Below are positions 61,101-64,000 of a stretch of 64,000 nucleotides of DNA, one piece after another. A program made the translations under genes and the position numbers. Within the stretch, counting starts at the first letter, position 1, and each line of letters begins with the position of its first letter. Source of the DNA: Rhynochetos jubatus (lineage: Eukaryota; Chordata; Aves; Eurypygiformes; Rhynochetidae); the NCBI GenBank assembly GCA_027574665.1, contig CM050648.1:44549700-44613699 (forward strand). The letters are read 5' to 3'. The notes under the pieces are model-generated. The model searched no databases and had not been told where the DNA came from. It was given only the letters and a program-made list of their open reading frames with translations.

Positions 61101-61907
61101 CCGCAGTGTGCTTCCTTCACCACTTGTTTCAACAAAGGATTTTTGGCTTTATTATCTCCCTCTGCTTTTTTTTTTTTTCTAAGCTGTCCCTATCAAGGTA
61201 CTTTGCTGCTCCCCTACAGATTTTAAAGAATAAAATCACGCTGTACGTCTCCCACCACCTGTCCACAGCCACCTGAGGCCACATCTTTTGAATGCATCAC
61301 AATGCTGAGCTCCAAAAATGTCTTATACAGTCTTAGTTATATGTTGGGTCTGCATTTGTAAGTTTGTTCTAACCACAAAAATAACAGAAAACACTGTTAA
61401 TGTATTCTGTGTTTTTGTGTTGCATGTTTGGTCACTAATTCTTCACAAAGACTGTTTTAGTGAGATAAAATTTAGTTGTTCTTCAGAGCCTTCCTACATT
61501 ACCTTGACAAATCACATCTTTCAGAGTTTTATTTCTAGTATATTATCACAGAAATAGGGATAAAAAACACTGAAACAGCACAACACAGCCTGCTACATGA
61601 TATCTTGGTTGGCTGCGTAGATGGAAATCAAGAATGATTTCATTTCAAAAATTAAACTTGCTATGAAGAGATTAAGCTTCTACAGTGTCACGGGTAAGAT
61701 ATTTTCTTAGAAAACTACCACAAAATCTCTGACTTAAAAATGTAATACTCGGTTCCCTCTGCAGTATATCTTAAACCTAGGGATTTCTTTTTGTCAAAAA
61801 AAGCATGAAAGAAGCAAAAACCTCTTGTATGTAAACATCAAGGAGCTTTTCAAGGTTTTTAGAAGGCTTTTGCTTCTTTTCTTTTTTTTTTTTTTCTTCT
61901 TTTTTAC

Positions 61908-62082
61908 CAGAATCATAGAAAGATGTAGGTTGGAAGGGATACTCCGGAGGTCTGGTAAATCCTCACTCAGAGCTGGGAAAAACATGATGTCAGATCCAAC
62001 TTCAACATTCAGCCAATTTGGTCAAAGCCTTCTTCAGGCAAGTTTTGAACATCTCTAAGTATGGAGATTCCACCCTTCCATT
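61908..62082 (-). mobile_element. Old CR1 LINE 3' tail, reverse
   Basis: Reversed tail of a more diverged CR1: CCAGAATCATAGAAAGATG at the left edge, TAGGTTGGAAGGGATACTC, CAAGTTTTGAACATCTCTAA, GTATGGAGATTCCACCC. The many differences from the other copies suggest an older insertion or another subfamily. A T-rich run directly precedes it. Confidence 0.85.
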
Positions 62083-64000
62083 CAACCACGTAAAAGCAAA
62101 ACCCACTTATATTTTCAAGACATATACAGCTGTTAGAAAATACTTTCATATTGAGTTTACTGATATCAAAATATGTGCGTCTCTCTAAACTGCTTTTCTA
62201 AAAAAAAAAAGAAATTTGCTTTCTTGATAGCACATTTAGAAGGAGAAAAATATTAATTACATGAATCAGCCTTCAGTGAAAAAATTAACAACTACTGCAA
62301 AGTGAAATTCAGTGTGTGTGGCTTAATTGCAGACTTTGTACAGGAGATAAGCTATCTGTTCATACAATCTGAAATTTCAAAATTGTCTCCTGATTGATAA
62401 TAACACAAATCCATCTTCATTCTTAGTTGCTTATTAAAGAATACTTTGTTATGCATATTACATGAATTATTAATGTATATAACTGAAGTTCACTTGGAAT
62501 TATATTCACTCATATGTTCACCTGTACATATTTATTTATTTATTTTTAATCAGGCTACCTTGTAAATACAGAATTCACCAGAAGCTTGCACGCAATACCA
62601 ACAATAAAGGCATTATCTGTAGTGACCTGAGCTCCATACAAAATGGCATCTATATTAAAATGTGTCTTAAAAATTCAGCTACTTTTGCACTTTTGACTCA
62701 TAGGATTTGACAAATGATCACTTCTGGGTTGTCAAGACAGAGGAATCAATCATTTGTAGTAACATGTAATGGTTTTGGTTTCAATTTTCCCTCGTCTGTA
62801 AAAGAAAAAAGAAATAGTGGAGGCAAAAAGAGCCCACTGCTACTAACATGTTCAAGTAAATTTTGCCCAAGTCACATAAAACCAAAACCGCATTACTATC
62901 AGACAGCTCTTGCTTGATTTAGGTGAAATGAGTTGTGAGTTTTGGTCACTCACTAATACATTACTAGCCAGTTTGAAATCACCACTATCCTCCCTGTTGT
63001 CTTGGGCCCATGTTCCAGACAGCAATCTTGGCTCATCAGCACAGGCACACTCACTTGACTCACTCATTTTTTCAGCGTTGGCCAGAAACGTAACGTAATT
63101 ACAATGAAAAAATTCAAGGAAAAATTCTAGGCATGACAGAAATTCATGACATGAAACTTGAAACAATTGCTCAAAACCAAATGAAATTATATTTTAGATT
63201 TTCAACCTTTTGACAGAATTGAAATATTGTACACACTGACTTCTGATCAATTTTCCCTTTCTCTAACACTGAAAAGAACAGAGCAAAGCTGGTTTCCTGA
63301 TAGACTAGAAAAAGGAACTTTCACAATCCCTGAATTTGCTACCAAAAATGAATACATAATAATAGCAAAGTTATTTCAAGAAGGAATTCATAAAGAGTAG
63401 AAGAAACACAAAGTTGTACTTATGATGACCTTAATGTAAGTTTCATCCATATTGTCATAGTTTCCAAAGAAAAGCAAGTTTGAAAAATGGAAATAACCTT
63501 GCTTGATCAGTTAAACAAAGACAACATTCTGTTTAAAAAATAAAATCTATGTATAAAACACAGGGATGGCAGATTCTGCAGACAAGTTCTTTCTGAATAA
63601 AAAAGGCGGCCATGGAAAAATAACCATTTAAACCAAATAAAATAAATATAAAAATAACAAAAGAAAAGAAAATTCAAAATTTTTTAGTCTGAACTGTAAG
63701 GCTCAAATAGCACTATGAAAAATTAAGACTGTAAATATGGGCTGATATGTTTATGTGCAAAGCTGATCATATGAAAAATGTAAAGTGTTAATTTAAGGGC
63801 CTCATAATAGATGCTAAAAATAACAGTTGACACAGCTGACAATTTCAACTATGTCTGTATCTATGAATCAGCAACTCCCAAAGCTCAAAAAAATCTCCTG
63901 GGAAGTCTCAATCTCTGTCTTTTTTTAATTCATATCTTCCTTTGCACTTAGGGACTGCAAATGAAAAGCTTAAATACAAAATAACAGCTGTTCTCATCCC
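62083..64000. other. Unique AT-rich DNA to window end
   Basis: No gene that I can name. A TTTA-type run lies at 62530-62547 and an unassigned minus-strand frame at 62852-63166, listed separately. The last ~700 bases are AT-rich with no recognised feature. Confidence 0.5.
62852..63166 (-). other. 104-codon open frame, unassigned
   Basis: The second part of this frame, from an internal ATG at 63067-63065, reads as a balanced, acidic-polar peptide (MSESSECACADEPRLL, then GTWAQDNREDSGDFKLASN) unlike the hydrophobic frames typical of this window. TTA then GTGAGT (at about 62951-62957 on the minus strand) could serve as a donor. No acceptor of quality lies upstream. The plus strand is also open across part of it (62910-63098). 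I do not recognise the protein. Confidence 0.14.

Larger units (their letters stand above)
57343..61907. other. Unique DNA, some exon-like parts
   Basis: The first ~900 bases (57345-58260) are richer in GC and CpG than average and hold an unassigned minus-strand open frame and several splice-like signals, listed separately. The remainder is AT-rich with no recognised feature. A pyrimidine run (61171-61180) and a longer one (61866-61905) lie towards the end, the latter next to a CR1 copy. Frames at 58901-59188 (-) and 60336-60689 (+, 117 codons) are not recognised. Confidence 0.45.

Noticed and set aside
1..64000. CRISPR arrays, operons, tRNA or rRNA genes, prokaryotic mobile elements
   Set aside because: No regularly spaced repeats, cloverleaf or rRNA landmarks were seen, and the CR1 and LTR content marks the DNA as avian nuclear.

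Overview
The window looks like vertebrate, almost certainly bird, nuclear DNA from a large intron or an intergenic stretch. The evidence is twelve clear fragments of CR1 LINEs with the avian 3' end (tandem ATTCTATG/ATTCTGTG-type octamers), two solo LTRs of a bird endogenous-retrovirus type that opens TGTCGTGGTTTAA, AT-rich unique sequence between them, and no protein gene that I can name on either strand. Nearly all longer open frames are CR1 remnants, their antisense shadows, or hydrophobic frames read through T-rich DNA. I see no tRNA, rRNA, CRISPR array, operon or other prokaryotic feature.

Layout. 1-6312 is unique DNA. A CR1 tail carrying a G-run lies at 6313-6612. Unique DNA with a 12-bp tandem repeat follows to 15065. 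A CR1-rich zone runs from 15066 to 21855 and holds four elements: 15066-15514 (-), 16993-17805 (-, a deletion mosaic), 20050-20156 (+) and 21048-21855 (-). A solo LTR lies at 25378-25929 with a perfect CAAGA target-site duplication. A long CR1 with part of the reverse transcriptase lies at 30101-31158 (+). About 14 kb with almost no recognisable transposon follows (31160-45461). A second solo LTR lies at 45462-46027, with a perfect AGGTG duplication and a (GA)24 run inside it. From 50368 to 57342 five more CR1 fragments appear (50368, 54128, 54780, 56561, 56978), and a last old CR1 lies at 61908-62082.

There is no set of genes here that can be shown to work together. A few short stretches have exon-like properties (open frame, plausible splice signals, more GC than the surroundings): 9905-10063 (+), 44634-44822 (+), 50970-51115 (-) inside a GC-richer island, 39219-39697 (-), 57345-58260, and 62852-63166 (-). 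I cannot assign any of them to a known protein, and each could be chance. They are recorded at low confidence as places to test with RNA data and cross-species alignment. I did not find a convincing new biological system. The best-supported results are the two solo LTRs with exact target duplications and the structure of the CR1 copies.
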